Source of the DNA: Serratia sp. DD3
Lineage (GTDB): Bacteria; Pseudomonadota; Gammaproteobacteria; Enterobacterales; Enterobacteriaceae
Direction: 5' to 3'
DNA: 64,000 bases
Assembly: GCF_000496755.2 (NCBI RefSeq)
Contig: NZ_AYKS02000067.1
Coordinates: forward strand, 62,001-126,000
A program made the translations under genes and the position numbers. This document shows, in pieces, positions 1 to 9,858 of this stretch (within the stretch, counting starts at the first letter, position 1; the number at the start of each line of letters is the position of its first letter). The notes under the pieces were generated by a model. That model worked only from the letters and a program-made list of their open reading frames with translations, was not told where the DNA came from and ran no database searches.

Positions 1-295
1 AGATGAACGTGATCCTTTCCAACCCCCTCAGGCTGTTCCCTGCATCCGCCCAATCACTTCCCCAGAAAACTGGCAACTGAAAGGCAGTATTGGCACCGAG
101 GATTTGCGTTACGGCTGGGTGGTGACCCCGCAGGGGCAATGGTTAGGCCTGTTACCCCAGCAACGCTTACTGGATGGGTATTGGCAAGTGGCGCAGGTTC
201 ATCCCCGTAAAGTTGAATTGGCTATGCCAGAAATAGACAGCGCCTGTTCTCCGCAGGTGGGTAACCTGGTACTGGCATTAGAGGAAAAACGCTAA
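1..295 (+). CDS. hofP: HofP-like protein, C-terminal part (partial)
   Basis: The reading frame is open from base 2 to a TAA at 293-295, so only about 97 C-terminal codons are in the window. The visible protein contains RDPFQPP near its start, a Cys, then W-x-L-x-G-x-IG and GW-x-x-x-P-x-G-x-W. This pattern resembles PilP/HofP lipid-associated pilus assembly proteins that support secretins. It lies 10 bp upstream of hofQ, as in the enterobacterial hofMNOPQ DNA-utilisation cluster. HofP is poorly conserved, so the call rests on the motif plus the position. The TTG at 104 is not the real start; the gene begins outside the window. Confidence 0.7.
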   Translation, partial: DERDPFQPPQAVPCIRPITSPENWQLKGSIGTEDLRYGWVVTPQGQWLGLLPQQRLLDGYWQVAQVHPRKVELAMPEIDSACSPQVGNLVLALEEKR

Positions 296-305
296 GGAAC
301 GAGTC

Positions 306-1553
306 ATGAAAGGATACAACGGGTTGTTAGCCTTGTTACTGGTACTGCCGATGATGGTGTCAGGGGCGGTGCAGAAAGAAAAACCGGTGTCGCTGGTGTT
401 TCACGATACGCCAATTAGCTTGATTTTACAGGCGCTGGCGGAATATCAGCATTTGAATCTCGTGGTGGGTGAAGGCGTTAAAGGTAACTTAACGTTGCGG
501 TTGGAGGAGGTGCCTTGGCAACAGGCACTGGCGGTCGTGTTGCGCATGGGGCATTTGGCGATGTCTATTGAGGGGAATGTGATGATGATTCTCCCCGAGC
601 CCGATGAACAGGAGCAGCAGCGCCGGCAGCAGCTTTTGACTCAACAGTTACCGCTGCAAAATTTGACCCTAGCACTGCACAATGCTGAAGCGAGTGACAT
701 CGCTCTCAGTCTGGACAACGCCCGCAGCAAGCTATTGACTGAGCGTGGTAGTGTGATCGTCGACAAACGCACTAATTCGTTGTTGTTGCGAGATACCGCA
801 AGCGCACTTGCTCAAATCAAATCCTGGGTGAGGGAGATGGATGCCCCTTTGCAGCAAGTACAACTGTCGGCGTATATCGTCACTATTAGCAGCGAAAACC
901 TGCGTGAGCTTGGCGTGCGCTGGGGGTTGGCTGCAGAAGAACGGCCTGCGAAAGCCATGCGCATAGATAATTTCAATGTGAGCTTGCCAGTAGAAAATAG
1001 CGTGGTGACGGCGGGCTTTCACTTGGCACGTATCAGTGGGCGTATTCTGGATCTGGAGTTATCCGCGCTGGAACAAGAAAATGAGGTCGAGATTATTGCC
1101 AGTCCACGTCTGCTCACCGCCCATCAGCAAACTGCCAGTATCAAACAGGGTACGGAGATCCCATACGAAGTGTCGAGCGGAGCCAGTGGTGCGACATCCA
1201 TAGAGTTCAAGGAAGCGGTACTGGGTATGGAGGTAACGCCCAAAATCCTGCCCAATGGCCGAATCACCCTGACATTGCAGATTAGTCAGAATGTGCCAGG
1301 GCGTTCGATAAAACAGGGGGCAGGAGAGGCACTCGCCATTGATAAGCAGGAAATTAAAACTCAGGTGACCGTGAAAAATGGTGAAACCATTGTGTTGGGG
1401 GGGATATTCCAACGGCAGAACACACAAGGTGTTGATAAAGTGCCCGGTGTGGGGGATGTCCCTCTATTGGGTGCGTTGTTCAAGCAGCAAATCAAACAGC
1501 ATAAAAGACGTGAGTTGGTCATTTTCATCACACCTACGTTGATCAAGCTTTAG
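306..1553 (+). CDS. hofQ: HofQ, secretin for DNA uptake/utilisation
   Basis: A 415-residue secretin, close to the E. coli HofQ length. Residues 1-20 are a signal peptide (GLLALLLVLP core). A short STN-like domain follows (about 28-75), then an N-domain and a C-terminal secretin domain (about 225-415) with the typical ASPRLLT, VPGVGDVPLLG and VIFITPTL segments. Secretins form outer-membrane rings; HofQ/ComE is linked to use of extracellular DNA as a nutrient and to DNA uptake. The gene follows hofP by 10 bp and is upstream of aroK, the standard enterobacterial position. It appears intact. Confidence 0.93.
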   Translation: MKGYNGLLALLLVLPMMVSGAVQKEKPVSLVFHDTPISLILQALAEYQHLNLVVGEGVKGNLTLRLEEVPWQQALAVVLRMGHLAMSIEGNVMMILPEPDEQEQQRRQQLLTQQLPLQNLTLALHNAEASDIALSLDNARSKLLTERGSVIVDKRTNSLLLRDTASALAQIKSWVREMDAPLQQVQLSAYIVTISSENLRELGVRWGLAAEERPAKAMRIDNFNVSLPVENSVVTAGFHLARISGRILDLELSALEQENEVEIIASPRLLTAHQQTASIKQGTEIPYEVSSGASGATSIEFKEAVLGMEVTPKILPNGRITLTLQISQNVPGRSIKQGAGEALAIDKQEIKTQVTVKNGETIVLGGIFQRQNTQGVDKVPGVGDVPLLGALFKQQIKQHKRRELVIFITPTLIKL

Positions 1554-2192
1554 GTGGTTTCCTTTAATTAGCCTTAGTGCCATTGTATAGGTCACGGTGG
1601 TGATACTGGTCATCTATCTTTCTACTTTACGATGGGGGTTGTTTATTTTTGGGGAAGGTTAATCCACTTTTTTAGATGATCCCGAGTCAGTAATCGAGTA
1701 GCCGCTGATTTCAATAGAGATTGTTTAGCATCTGACCGACTGAACAACCTTCAAAGTGGACGGATAAATACACTTTTTTATCACCTTGTAGGCATCTGGG
1801 TTTGACGCTGCCGCCGATTTAGCTTACAAGGGTTACCGAATTGAGTACCGAGTTTTTTATTAATGCTATACCTGCCGTCTTTCAGGCTGCTATGTTGTTG
1901 GCTTCACGTACTTATCCTGGTGATTTGCTTTAGTAAGTTCCCAGCGGTGGCTACGTTTGCTCTCTGGCTGCAACTTGAAACCCATAAGGTATAAGACGCC
2001 GTTAAAAACCTATGGTTTCCCTCCCGCGGCGTGGATAGCGATTTATTCGGTTGCCAAACTACCAGGAGTGTTGAGATAATTTTCCACCTGATCTCGCATT
2101 ATCGCTCATGAGGTTTCAGTTTAGGTCCCGTTGCTGATTTGATTGGCGGGGCGGGTTATCATTAACGAATTGTCTTAGTAATATCGAAAAAC
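1554..2192 (+). other. Long gene-free hofQ-aroK interval
   Basis: A 639-bp stretch without a credible gene. It contains a weak hairpin followed by T6 (AAAGTG at about 1753 pairing with CACTTT near 1781), a 7-bp inverted repeat (CCTTGTA 1784-1790 and TACAAGG 1825-1831), and a degenerate ERIC copy at 1867-1992. The aroK promoter must lie here, but I could not fix a convincing -35/-10 pair. Confidence 0.6.
1867..1992 (+). repeat. Degenerate ERIC element
   Basis: About 126 bp, the same length as the well-preserved ERIC at 58867-58992 and alignable end to end. It begins TATACC, keeps GTTGGCTT after the left arm and GCTGCAACTTGAA in the right arm, and ends GGTAT. The central hairpin is eroded. ERIC elements are non-coding mobile-derived repeats of Enterobacterales. 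Confidence 0.65.
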
Positions 2193-2714
2193 ATGGCAGA
2201 GAAACGCAATATCTTTCTGGTTGGGCCTATGGGTGCCGGCAAAAGCACTATTGGTCGTCAGTTAGCTCAGCAACTCAATATGGAGTTTTTCGACTCTGAT
2301 CAAGAAATAGAGCGACGTACCGGTGCCGATGTGGGCTGGGTGTTCGACGTGGAAGGGGAAGAGGGATTCCGTGATCGTGAAGAAAAAGTCATTAATGAAC
2401 TGACGGAAAAACAAGGGATTGTGCTGGCTACTGGTGGGGGCTCGGTTAAGTCGCGTGAAACGCGTAACCGCTTGTCGGCGCGTGGTGTAGTGGTCTATTT
2501 GGAAACCACCATTGAAAAGCAGTTGGCTCGGACCCAACGCGACAAAAAGCGCCCATTATTACAGGTTGACACCCCTCCACGTGAAGTCTTGGAGGAGTTG
2601 GCTAAAGAGCGCAATCCGTTGTATGAAGAAATTGCAGATGTCACCATCCGCACTGACGACCAAAGCGCTAAAGTAGTGGCTAACCAGATAATCAATATGC
2701 TGGAAAGTAATTGA
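2193..2714 (+). CDS. aroK: Shikimate kinase I
   Basis: A cytosolic enzyme that phosphorylates shikimate to shikimate 3-phosphate with ATP (shikimate pathway). The 173 residues match the family length. A Walker A loop GPMGAGKST lies at residues 11-19, shikimate-binding acidic residues sit in FFDSDQEIE (about 32-40), the TGGG motif is near 80, and an Arg-rich lid RTQRDKKRP lies near 113. It heads the aroK-aroB-damX-dam-rpe-gph-trpS cluster, although 291 bp separate it from aroB. The start MAEKRNIF matches the usual AroK N-terminus. The downstream pathway partner aroE is broken in this window. Confidence 0.97.
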   Translation: MAEKRNIFLVGPMGAGKSTIGRQLAQQLNMEFFDSDQEIERRTGADVGWVFDVEGEEGFRDREEKVINELTEKQGIVLATGGGSVKSRETRNRLSARGVVVYLETTIEKQLARTQRDKKRPLLQVDTPPREVLEELAKERNPLYEEIADVTIRTDDQSAKVVANQIINMLESN

Positions 2715-2721
2715 TATACTG

Positions 2722-2743
2722 ATCATACTTTGAATTGTATGAT
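2722..2743 (+). repeat. Short inverted repeat after aroK
   Basis: ATCATAC (2722-2728) and GTATGAT (2737-2743) form a perfect 7-bp inverted repeat with an 8-base spacer just after the aroK stop. It could be an mRNA hairpin. No T-run follows, so it is not a classical terminator. Confidence 0.4.
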
Positions 2744-3005
2744 TATTGACAGTGTCTGTTGGCGCTTGTCATTTCGTTTATCTATGCGCCTGGGAAATGA
2801 TGAACTTTCACCCTGCGGATTAGCGCAAGCGGCGATTCAAATCGGTTGCTAACAGATTTGTTTCGGCCTTGTCGGTAATAGGCAACGCGAATTGTTCAAG
2901 ATATCGTGATTTTCGTATTGGCCGCAGGTTGCTGGTTAAGGCGAGGATTCTTTTAGTGTTCCCCGCCTGGGCGAGGATCAATTACACCGAGAACTGAACT
3001 CGAAT

Positions 3006-4118
3006 ATGGAGAGAGTGATCGTAACGCTTGGGGAGCGTAGCTACCCGATTACCATTGCTACCGGATTGTTTAACGATCCGGTTTCTTTTATGCCGTTGAA
3101 GGCTGGTGAGCAGGTTATGCTGGTCACTAACCAGACTCTGGCACCGCTGTATCTGGAGCGTATCCGTAAGACGCTTGAGCAGGGGGGCATCGTGGTGGAT
3201 CAGGTGATACTGCCTGATGGTGAACAGTATAAATCCCTCGCCACTCTGGAACAGGTTTTTTCGGCACTGCTGGAAAAGCCCCATGGGCGTGATACCACGC
3301 TGGTGGCTTTGGGTGGCGGCGTGATTGGTGATCTGACTGGCTTCGCCGCTGCCTGCTATCAACGTGGTGTCCGTTTTATCCAGGTTCCAACCACATTACT
3401 CTCGCAGGTGGACTCCTCCGTTGGCGGTAAAACAGCCGTCAATCATCCGCTCGGTAAAAACATGATTGGCGCGTTTTACCAACCGGCCTCGGTCGTGGTG
3501 GATCTTGATTGCTTATATACTTTACCGCCAAGAGAGCTCTCCTCTGGCCTGGCAGAAGTGATCAAATACGGCATTATTCTTGACCGTGATTTCTTTATTT
3601 GGCTGGAAAATAATATTGATAATCTGATGGCGCTTGATAGGAGTGCGTTGGCTTATTGTATCCGGCGTTGTTGTGAACTGAAGGCCCAAGTGGTCGCTGC
3701 CGATGAGCGAGAGAGTGGTTCACGGGCGTTGCTTAATCTGGGACATACCTACGGTCATGCCATCGAGGCGGAAATGGGCTATGGGGTATGGTTGCACGGT
3801 GAAGCGGTGGCGGCAGGTATGGTGATGGCAGCGCAAACTGCTCGTCGTTTGGGGCAATTTTCTAGTGATGACATCGACCGGATTAAAGGGCTGTTATCAC
3901 GTGCCGGTTTGCCGGTTTGCGGTCCGCAAGAGATGGTTCCTGAAGCTTATTTGCCACATATGATGCGTGACAAGAAAGTCTTGGGCGGGGTGCTGCGTTT
4001 AGTATTACCAACGGCAATGGGTCAAGCGGAAGTGCGTGGTGGTGTCCCCCATGACGTAGTATTGGCGTCAATAGCCGATTGTCTGCCACCCTCACTGCAA
4101 TCAGAGAGTCACGCTTAA
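3006..4118 (+). CDS. aroB: 3-dehydroquinate synthase
   Basis: Converts DAHP to 3-dehydroquinate, the second step of the shikimate pathway, in the cytosol using NAD and a divalent metal. It has 370 residues (E. coli 362), with the NAD-binding [10 protein letters not shown] near residue 103, [10 protein letters not shown] near 140, and the metal-ligand segments [20 protein letters not shown] and HGEAVAAGM in family order. No catalytic residue appears lost. It lies between aroK and damX. The start ATG at 3006 gives the usual [16 protein letters not shown]-terminus. Confidence 0.97.
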   Translation: MERVIVTLGERSYPITIATGLFNDPVSFMPLKAGEQVMLVTNQTLAPLYLERIRKTLEQGGIVVDQVILPDGEQYKSLATLEQVFSALLEKPHGRDTTLVALGGGVIGDLTGFAAACYQRGVRFIQVPTTLLSQVDSSVGGKTAVNHPLGKNMIGAFYQPASVVVDLDCLYTLPPRELSSGLAEVIKYGIILDRDFFIWLENNIDNLMALDRSALAYCIRRCCELKAQVVAADERESGSRALLNLGHTYGHAIEAEMGYGVWLHGEAVAAGMVMAAQTARRLGQFSSDDIDRIKGLLSRAGLPVCGPQEMVPEAYLPHMMRDKKVLGGVLRLVLPTAMGQAEVRGGVPHDVVLASIADCLPPSLQSESHA

Positions 4119-4136
4119 GCTTGAAATATGAGGGGA

Positions 4137-4293
4137 ATACTCGTCATACTTTGATGGGGATGTGGTGTTGGCTGTCCGCATTTATTTTAGCTTGGCGCTT
4201 GGGCTTTTATTTTTAGCTTGGCGCTTAAGGCTATTGGTGGTGCTGAGTGTTTGTCAGCCGCCGACGCCGTAGCAGTTTGATTGACAACGGGTG
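4137..4293 (+). repeat. Rearranged ERIC-like element with an internal tandem repeat
   Basis: It starts with the exact ERIC end ATACTCGTCATACTT, continues to GTGTTGGCTG, and ends with a diverged right arm (GCCGCC...GTAGCAGTTTGATTG). The centre is replaced by a 26-bp direct repeat: TTTTAGCTTGGCGCTT occurs at 4185-4200 and again at 4211-4226. It lies between aroB and damX. Confidence 0.5.
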
Positions 4294-4402
4294 TTTAATG
4301 AGCAAGGTGAGGTAGATATCCCCTTGCCGTCATTGGGTTAATAGTCTCGAACCATACCGTATCTTGGGTGGTGAGCTTTTGCCTCTAGTTGGAGGGTTTC
4401 AG

Positions 4403-5374
4403 ATGGAAGAGTTTAAAGCGGAAGACGATCTCAGGCCTGATGCCAGTGACCGCCGCCCTTTGCGAACACGACGCCCAGCGACTGCGCCGCGCTTTGCTAT
4501 TTCACGTCAACATATGATGATTGGTATTGGTATTGTGGTGCTTTTACTGCTGATAGCTATGATTGGCTCAGCCATGAAGTCACCAACCAAACCAGAAACA
4601 GCACAATCAGGGGGGGCTCGAGACATCAATTTGTCAGGGACCTCATCGTTGACGACGAACAACAGCGGTGTTGCTGGAGGGACAACCGATTCCCATGATA
4701 ACAATGGTGTTGGTCAAACTCAGCCGCAGACTATCAACATTCCTCCTATATCCAGTACGCCAACCGAAGCACCACCACTACCAGCGCCTGGTGGGGCTCA
4801 GCAGCGCGTTGATTTGCCAGGTGATATGTCCACCGCGCTGTCATCACAACAGGGCCAGGTGGATGCGGCAGTTCAAGATATCAATACACCCGTTGCAGGT
4901 TTGCCAACGGCACCGGCAACCGTGATGAGTGGTTCGACTCCACGTGAAATAGCGCGGACTAAACCGCTGACAACGGCGAAGCCAGAAACGTCAACCACCA
5001 AGCCAGGAACAGCGGCGAAACCTGCGGCAAACGCTACCACCGTGTATATCCCTCCGGCAGTCAGTAACAGGAGTGCGGTGAGCAGTGGTAGTACGGGGTC
5101 GCTTAAGAGTGCTCCAGGTAGCCATTACACGCTGCAATTGAGTGGGGCTTCACGTTCTGACACATTGAATGCCTTTGCCAAGCAACAGAATCTGCAACAT
5201 TTTACGGTGTATGAAACTAAACGTGATGGTAAGCCGTGGTATGTGCTGGTGGCGGGTAACTATGCTTCTTCAGAAGAGGCGAAACGTGCAATTGCTACTT
5301 TACCGGCGGAGGTTCAGGCCAAGAAGCCTTGGGCTCGACCCGTCAGTCAAGTACAGCAAGAGCTAAAAAAATAA
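4403..5374 (+). CDS. damX: DamX, SPOR-domain cell-division protein
   Basis: An inner-membrane bitopic protein that binds septal peptidoglycan through a SPOR domain. The chosen start (MEEFKAEDDL) has GGAGGG 7 bases upstream. A cytoplasmic N-terminal tail of about 35 residues is followed by one membrane segment (IGIGIVVLLLLIAMIG), a long Thr/Pro/Ala/Ser-rich periplasmic linker and a C-terminal SPOR domain (SHYTLQLSG... KPWYVLVAGNYAS). At 323 residues it is about 100 shorter than E. coli DamX; the acidic N-terminal tail and the linker are reduced while the functional ends are kept. It lies upstream of dam in the conserved cluster. Confidence 0.93.
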   Translation: MEEFKAEDDLRPDASDRRPLRTRRPATAPRFAISRQHMMIGIGIVVLLLLIAMIGSAMKSPTKPETAQSGGARDINLSGTSSLTTNNSGVAGGTTDSHDNNGVGQTQPQTINIPPISSTPTEAPPLPAPGGAQQRVDLPGDMSTALSSQQGQVDAAVQDINTPVAGLPTAPATVMSGSTPREIARTKPLTTAKPETSTTKPGTAAKPAANATTVYIPPAVSNRSAVSSGSTGSLKSAPGSHYTLQLSGASRSDTLNAFAKQQNLQHFTVYETKRDGKPWYVLVAGNYASSEEAKRAIATLPAEVQAKKPWARPVSQVQQELKK

Positions 5375-5457
5375 ACTATTAACTTTGTGCGCTGATGTGC
5401 TGTTTGAAACAAGGTACAATCCGCCGCTCTGAATTGTATAAGTAGCTAACTGACGGC

Positions 5458-6270
5458 ATGAAGAAAAACCGCGCTTTTTTAAAATGGGCTGGTGGAAAAT
5501 ACCCTCTGATTGATGAGATCCGTCGCCATCTGCCAGAGGGCGACTGCCTAATCGAACCCTTTGTGGGCGCGGGTTCAGTCTTCCTGAATACCGAGTATGA
5601 CCGCTATATCCTTGCTGATATTAATAGCGATCTCATCAATTTGTATAATATCGTTAAATCGCGCACGGATGATTTCGTGCGCGATTCCCGCGCTCTTTTT
5701 ACTAGCGAATTCAATCATTCGGAGCAGTTTTACCTGCTGCGTGCTGAGTTCAATGCCAGTACTGACGCTTATCGGCGTGCTTTACTCTTCCTGTATCTGA
5801 ATCGTCACTGTTACAACGGCTTATGCCGCTTCAATTTACGTGGCGAGTTCAATGTTCCGTTTGGTCGGTACAAAAAACCTTATTTCCCGGAACAAGAGTT
5901 GTATTGGTTTGCTGAAAAATCGCGTAATGCGACGTTTGTCTGTGAGCACTACCGAGATACTATGCTAAAAGCAACGCCGGGTGCGGTGATCTATTGCGAT
6001 CCGCCTTATACCCCGTTGTCAGTGACGGCAAATTTTACTGCTTATCATACCAACAGCTTCAGTCTTGCCGACCAGCAAGGGTTAGCTCAAATTGCACGCC
6101 AACTCTCAGTGAAAAATCAGGTGCCTGTCTTGATTTCAAATCATGATACTGAATTGACTCGTGACTGGTATCAGCATGCTGTGCTGCACGTGGTAGAGGC
6201 ACCCCGCACTATTAGCCGGAATATTCTTGGCCGCAGTAAAGTGAACGAACTTCTGGCACTGTTTAAATAA
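5458..6270 (+). CDS. dam: DNA adenine methylase (GATC)
   Basis: N6-adenine methyltransferase acting at GATC; it marks strands for mismatch repair and controls replication and gene expression. It has 270 residues (E. coli 278). FLKWAGGKYPL is at 7-17, the AdoMet-binding FVGAGSVF near 35-42, and the catalytic DPPY at 181-184, the same place as in E. coli Dam. It follows damX by 83 bp and precedes rpe. The start MKKNRAFLKWAGGKY matches the family. Confidence 0.97.
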   Translation: MKKNRAFLKWAGGKYPLIDEIRRHLPEGDCLIEPFVGAGSVFLNTEYDRYILADINSDLINLYNIVKSRTDDFVRDSRALFTSEFNHSEQFYLLRAEFNASTDAYRRALLFLYLNRHCYNGLCRFNLRGEFNVPFGRYKKPYFPEQELYWFAEKSRNATFVCEHYRDTMLKATPGAVIYCDPPYTPLSVTANFTAYHTNSFSLADQQGLAQIARQLSVKNQVPVLISNHDTELTRDWYQHAVLHVVEAPRTISRNILGRSKVNELLALFK

Positions 6271-6305
6271 GCTGAATAACTCAGCCCCCATATTTGGAGA
6301 TGAGG

Positions 6306-6983
6306 ATGAAAAAATTTTTGATTGCCCCGTCCATTCTGTCAGCAGATTTCGCCCGATTGGGTGAAGATACGGCTAATGTGTTGGCGGCTGGTGCAGATGT
6401 GGTGCACTTTGATGTTATGGATAATCACTATGTGCCAAATTTGACGATTGGCCCGATGGTGTGCGAAGCGTTGCGTAATTATGGCATTACGGCACCGATT
6501 GATGTTCACCTGATGGTGAAACCGGTGGATCGTATTGTACCGGACTTTGCCAAGGCGGGGGCAACCTACATCTCTTTTCATCCTGAAGCTTCTGAACACG
6601 TTGACCGTACCATTCAATTAATCAAAGAGAACGGTTGTAAGGCGGGCTTGGTATTTAACCCGGCTACACCGTTAAGCTATCTTGATTATGTGATGGATAA
6701 AATTGATGTGATCCTGCTGATGTCAGTCAACCCAGGCTTTGGTGGTCAATCATTTATTCACGGTACATTGGATAAATTGCGCCAGGTACGTCGGCTTATC
6801 GATGAAAGTGGTCGTGATATTCGCCTGGAAGTCGATGGGGGTGTCAAAGTCGATAATATCGCCGAGATAGCTGCCGCAGGGGCAGATATGTTCGTCGCGG
6901 GTTCGGCCATCTTCGGTCAGCCGGATTACCGCGTGGTGATCGATAAAATGCGCAGCGAGTTAGCGAAGGTAAGCCATGGCTGA
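6306..6983 (+). CDS. rpe: Ribulose-phosphate 3-epimerase
   Basis: Interconverts ribulose 5-phosphate and xylulose 5-phosphate in the pentose phosphate pathway. The 225 residues from the ATG at 6306 equal the E. coli length; GGAG at 6296-6299 is well placed for it, so the in-frame ATGs at 6294 and 6300 were not chosen. Metal/catalytic segments [19 protein letters not shown] and LEVDGGV are all present in a TIM-barrel sequence. The 3' end overlaps gph by 8 bases, indicating translational coupling. Confidence 0.96.
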   Translation: MKKFLIAPSILSADFARLGEDTANVLAAGADVVHFDVMDNHYVPNLTIGPMVCEALRNYGITAPIDVHLMVKPVDRIVPDFAKAGATYISFHPEASEHVDRTIQLIKENGCKAGLVFNPATPLSYLDYVMDKIDVILLMSVNPGFGGQSFIHGTLDKLRQVRRLIDESGRDIRLEVDGGVKVDNIAEIAAAGADMFVAGSAIFGQPDYRVVIDKMRSELAKVSHG

Positions 6984-7674
6984 TTTTTCTGCTATTCGTG
7001 GGGTGGCCTTCGATCTTGATGGCACCCTGGTTGATAGTGCTCCTGGCTTGGCTGCTGCGATAGATCTGGCGTTAACCGCCATGGGGTTGCCAGTGGCAGG
7101 AGAGGCGCTGGTCAGTACCTGGATTGGCAATGGAGCTGATGTGCTGGTGCAACGTGCACTGCGATGGGCTGGCGTAGAGCCGACGGCAGCACAAAGCCTG
7201 CAAATGCGCCAACACTTTGATCATTTCTACGCTCAAACCGTGGAGAGTGGTAGCCGTCTGTTCCCACAAGTGGAACAAACATTAAGCTGTCTGGCTGAAC
7301 AGGGTTACCCGCTGGCGTTGGTGACGAATAAACCGACGCCCTTTGTCGCACCGTTATTAGCATCACTGGGTATTAGCGACTTTTTCTCGTTGATTATCGG
7401 CGGTGATGATGTGGTGGAGAAAAAACCACACCCCGCACCGTTGTATATGGTGTTTGGCAAACTCGGCCTGCGAGCCCGTGAGGTGTTGTTTGTCGGTGAT
7501 TCGCGTAACGATATTCAGGCCGCTCAGGCGGCGGGTTGCCTAAGTGTTGGCCTGATTTACGGCTATAACTATGGTGAAGCGATCGCATTGAGCAAGCCAG
7601 ACCGCGTGTTGGAACATTTTGCCGATTTATTGCCCGTTCTTGGGCTGTCATCTTTCGCAGATCAGGAAATTTAA
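6976..7674 (+). CDS. gph: Phosphoglycolate phosphatase
   Basis: A HAD-superfamily enzyme that removes 2-phosphoglycolate, for example from DNA repair of 3'-phosphoglycolate ends. 232 residues (E. coli 252). The HAD motifs are in order: DLDGTLVDS near residue 13, [14 protein letters not shown] and [10 protein letters not shown]. The start overlaps the end of rpe and trpS begins 2 bp after the stop, so the three are likely co-transcribed. Confidence 0.95.
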   Translation: MADFSAIRGVAFDLDGTLVDSAPGLAAAIDLALTAMGLPVAGEALVSTWIGNGADVLVQRALRWAGVEPTAAQSLQMRQHFDHFYAQTVESGSRLFPQVEQTLSCLAEQGYPLALVTNKPTPFVAPLLASLGISDFFSLIIGGDDVVEKKPHPAPLYMVFGKLGLRAREVLFVGDSRNDIQAAQAAGCLSVGLIYGYNYGEAIALSKPDRVLEHFADLLPVLGLSSFADQEI

Positions 7675-7676
7675 CT

Positions 7677-8681
7677 ATGAGTAAGCCTATCGTATTCAGT
7701 GGCGCACAGCCATCCGGTGAACTGACTATTGGCAACTATATGGGGGCGTTGCGTCAGTGGGTGCAGATGCAGGATGAGTTTGACTGCATTTACTGTATCG
7801 TTGATCTGCATGCCATCACGGTGCGTCAGGATGCGCAACAGTTGCGTAAAGCGACACTGGATACCCTGGCGTTGTACTTGGCCTGTGGTATCGATCCAGA
7901 GAAAAGCACTATTTTCGTGCAGTCTCATGTGCCGGAACATACACAACTAAGCTGGGTGCTCAACTGTTACACTTATTTTGGTGAACTGAACCGCATGACC
8001 CAGTTTAAAGATAAGTCTACGCGCTATGCGGAAAACATTAATGCCGGCCTGTTCAGCTACCCGGTATTGATGGCGGCAGACATTCTGCTGTATCAGACTA
8101 ATCAAGTGCCAGTAGGAGAGGATCAAAAACAACATCTGGAATTGAGTCGTGATGTTGGTCAGCGTTTCAATGCACTGTATGGCGATATTTTCAAGGTTCC
8201 TGAGCCGTTTATTCCGAAATCCGGTGCACGTGTGATGTCGCTGCAGGAGCCGACTAAGAAAATGTCCAAGTCCGATGAAAATCGCAACAACGTGATTGGT
8301 TTGTTGGAAGACCCGAAGGCGGTGACCAAAAAAATCAAACGTGCGATGACGGATTCACAAGACCCACCGGTTATCCGCTATGACGTGGCGAACAAGGCAG
8401 GTGTTTCCAACTTGTTGGATATTCTGTCTGGCGTGACGGGTAAAAGCATCGCCCAATTGGAAACGGAGTTCGAAGGCCAGATGTATGGCCACTTGAAAGG
8501 GGCGGTTGCTGAAGCTGTTTCCGACATGTTGAGTGGCCTGCAAGAGCGTTATCACCGTTACCGTAACGATGAAGTGTTCCTGCAGCAGGTGATGCGTGAC
8601 GGAGCGGCGAAAGCCCGGGCTCGGGCACAGGAAACGTTGGCGAAAGTGTATCAAGCTGTGGGTTTTGTTCCCCATCCTTGA
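7677..8681 (+). CDS. trpS: Tryptophanyl-tRNA synthetase
   Basis: A class Ic aminoacyl-tRNA synthetase charging tRNA-Trp. 334 residues, as in E. coli. The HIGH-equivalent is TIGN in [14 protein letters not shown] near residue 15, and the KMSKS loop is intact (KKMSKSDE near 195). It is the last gene of the aroK-trpS cluster and starts 2 bp after gph. Confidence 0.97.
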   Translation: MSKPIVFSGAQPSGELTIGNYMGALRQWVQMQDEFDCIYCIVDLHAITVRQDAQQLRKATLDTLALYLACGIDPEKSTIFVQSHVPEHTQLSWVLNCYTYFGELNRMTQFKDKSTRYAENINAGLFSYPVLMAADILLYQTNQVPVGEDQKQHLELSRDVGQRFNALYGDIFKVPEPFIPKSGARVMSLQEPTKKMSKSDENRNNVIGLLEDPKAVTKKIKRAMTDSQDPPVIRYDVANKAGVSNLLDILSGVTGKSIAQLETEFEGQMYGHLKGAVAEAVSDMLSGLQERYHRYRNDEVFLQQVMRDGAAKARARAQETLAKVYQAVGFVPHP

Positions 8682-9068
8682 GTTGTGTACTTTATAGCTG
8701 TTGTCATGCAAGCTGCTGGCTTATTGCGGTAGCTTGCATGGGCGTCGAGGTGCAAGGCGGGCTGATATCAACTGATCTATTTATCTGGATATCTACAGAC
8801 CACCGAGCAACCCGCCTGGTAGAGGCTGAAGTGGTAAGTCTGGCGGTTTTTCCGGCCTATTGTCATAAAAAGTAAAAGTGATAAATAGTGTCGTGAGCGA
8901 CTTGGCAAAAAGAGGGATGGGGACCATACTGTCGGCAGCGAAATTCAGCCTAATTAAGAAATGTCTAATTGTTGAGTAAATATAAGTAAATGGCTGGCGC
9001 TGTCGGGTGTGGCTGTTTAAAATCAGAGCGATTTTCCGTTGTTTGTCTCTTAGAGAAAGGACCCGTTC
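8682..9068 (+). other. Gene-free trpS-ppiA interval
   Basis: 387 bp with no supported gene. It holds a short ERIC-related hairpin at 8703-8742 and A+T-rich sequence before ppiA. In E. coli the cysG/nir genes and tsgA lie between trpS and ppiA; no trace of them is recognisable here. Confidence 0.5.
8703..8742 (+). repeat. Short ERIC-derived hairpin
   Basis: CATGCAAGCT (8705-8714) and AGCTTGCATG (8731-8740) are a perfect 10-bp inverted repeat. The string AAGCTGCTGGCTTAT inside it recurs at 55981-55995, so both look like shortened members of the same repeat family. No T-run follows. Confidence 0.45.
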
Positions 9069-9638
9069 ATGTTCAAACGTACTTTAGTGACCTTCGTTGC
9101 ACTGTGTTCCTTGTCAGCGATGATCCCTGCTGCCTTGGCTGCTGCGGGACCTCACATCATGCTGACTACCACCGCAGGGAATATCGAGTTAGAGCTCGAT
9201 AGTAAGAAGGCCCCCATTTCTACCAAGAACTTTGTTGACTACGTGAACAGTGGTTATTACAACAATACGATATTTCATCGTGTGATCCCCGGCTTTATGG
9301 TGCAAGGTGGTGGTTTTACTGCCGATATGCAGCAAAAAACCACCAATGCTTCGATCAAAAATGAGGCTGATAATGGTCTGCGTAACTTGCGCGGCACCAT
9401 TTCCATGGCGCGTACCGCGGATCAAGACAGCGCGACCAGTCAGTTTTTCTTGAATGTGGCAGACAATGCTTTTCTGGACCATGGCCAACGTGATTTTGGT
9501 TATGCGGTGTTTGGTAAGGTGGTGAAAGGGATGGAAGTGGTAGACAAAATCTCCCAGGTACCAACCAGCAATGTTGGCCCTTATCAGAATGTACCCAGTA
9601 AACCGATTGTTATCCTGTCAGCGAAAGTGCTGCCATAA
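9069..9638 (+). CDS. ppiA: Periplasmic peptidyl-prolyl isomerase A (cyclophilin)
   Basis: Catalyses proline cis-trans isomerisation during folding of exported proteins. The 189 residues (E. coli 190) begin with a signal peptide ([22 protein letters not shown]), cut near residue 24. The cyclophilin core carries [20 protein letters not shown] and [24 protein letters not shown] upstream is a strong ribosome binding site. A rho-independent terminator follows at 9650-9678, so the gene is probably monocistronic. Confidence 0.96.
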   Translation: MFKRTLVTFVALCSLSAMIPAALAAAGPHIMLTTTAGNIELELDSKKAPISTKNFVDYVNSGYYNNTIFHRVIPGFMVQGGGFTADMQQKTTNASIKNEADNGLRNLRGTISMARTADQDSATSQFFLNVADNAFLDHGQRDFGYAVFGKVVKGMEVVDKISQVPTSNVGPYQNVPSKPIVILSAKVLP

Positions 9639-9649
9639 CTCAAGTGTGG

Positions 9650-9678
9650 CCGGTTCCCATCAGGAGCCGGTCTGTTTT
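9650..9678 (+). terminator. Terminator after ppiA
   Basis: CCGGTTCC (9650-9657) pairs with GGAGCCGG (9663-9670), one G-T wobble, with a 5-base loop, and is followed by TCTGTTTT. It lies 11 bp past the ppiA stop. Confidence 0.8.
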
Positions 9679-9743
9679 CCCTCACGAAGCTTTGTTGGCA
9701 TCACGGTTTTTTTCAATGCCGCATGATTTAATATACCCCTGTA

Positions 9744-9810
9744 GATACCCTGACTTATTCAAGTGGCTGGTGCGCGACGATAGCCAACGCCTAGGCGACT
9801 TGAGTTGCAG
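9744..9810 (+). repeat. Short, eroded ERIC-like repeat
   Basis: It runs from GATACCCT with TTCAAGT to ACTTGAGTTGCAG, resembling the two ends of ERIC with the centre deleted. It lies just upstream of btsS. Identification is by eye and moderate. Confidence 0.4.
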
Positions 9811-9858
9811 ATAACAGACTTCTTTTATTTGCCTCCGTTATCCCGATGAGCTGCTGCT

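Noticed and set aside
7675..7676. Trp attenuator before trpS
   Set aside because: Only 2 bp separate gph from trpS; no leader peptide or hairpin fits.
8678..8875. 65-codon open frame after trpS
   Set aside because: Overlaps the trpS end and an ERIC-derived hairpin; Cys/Trp-rich translation without homology.
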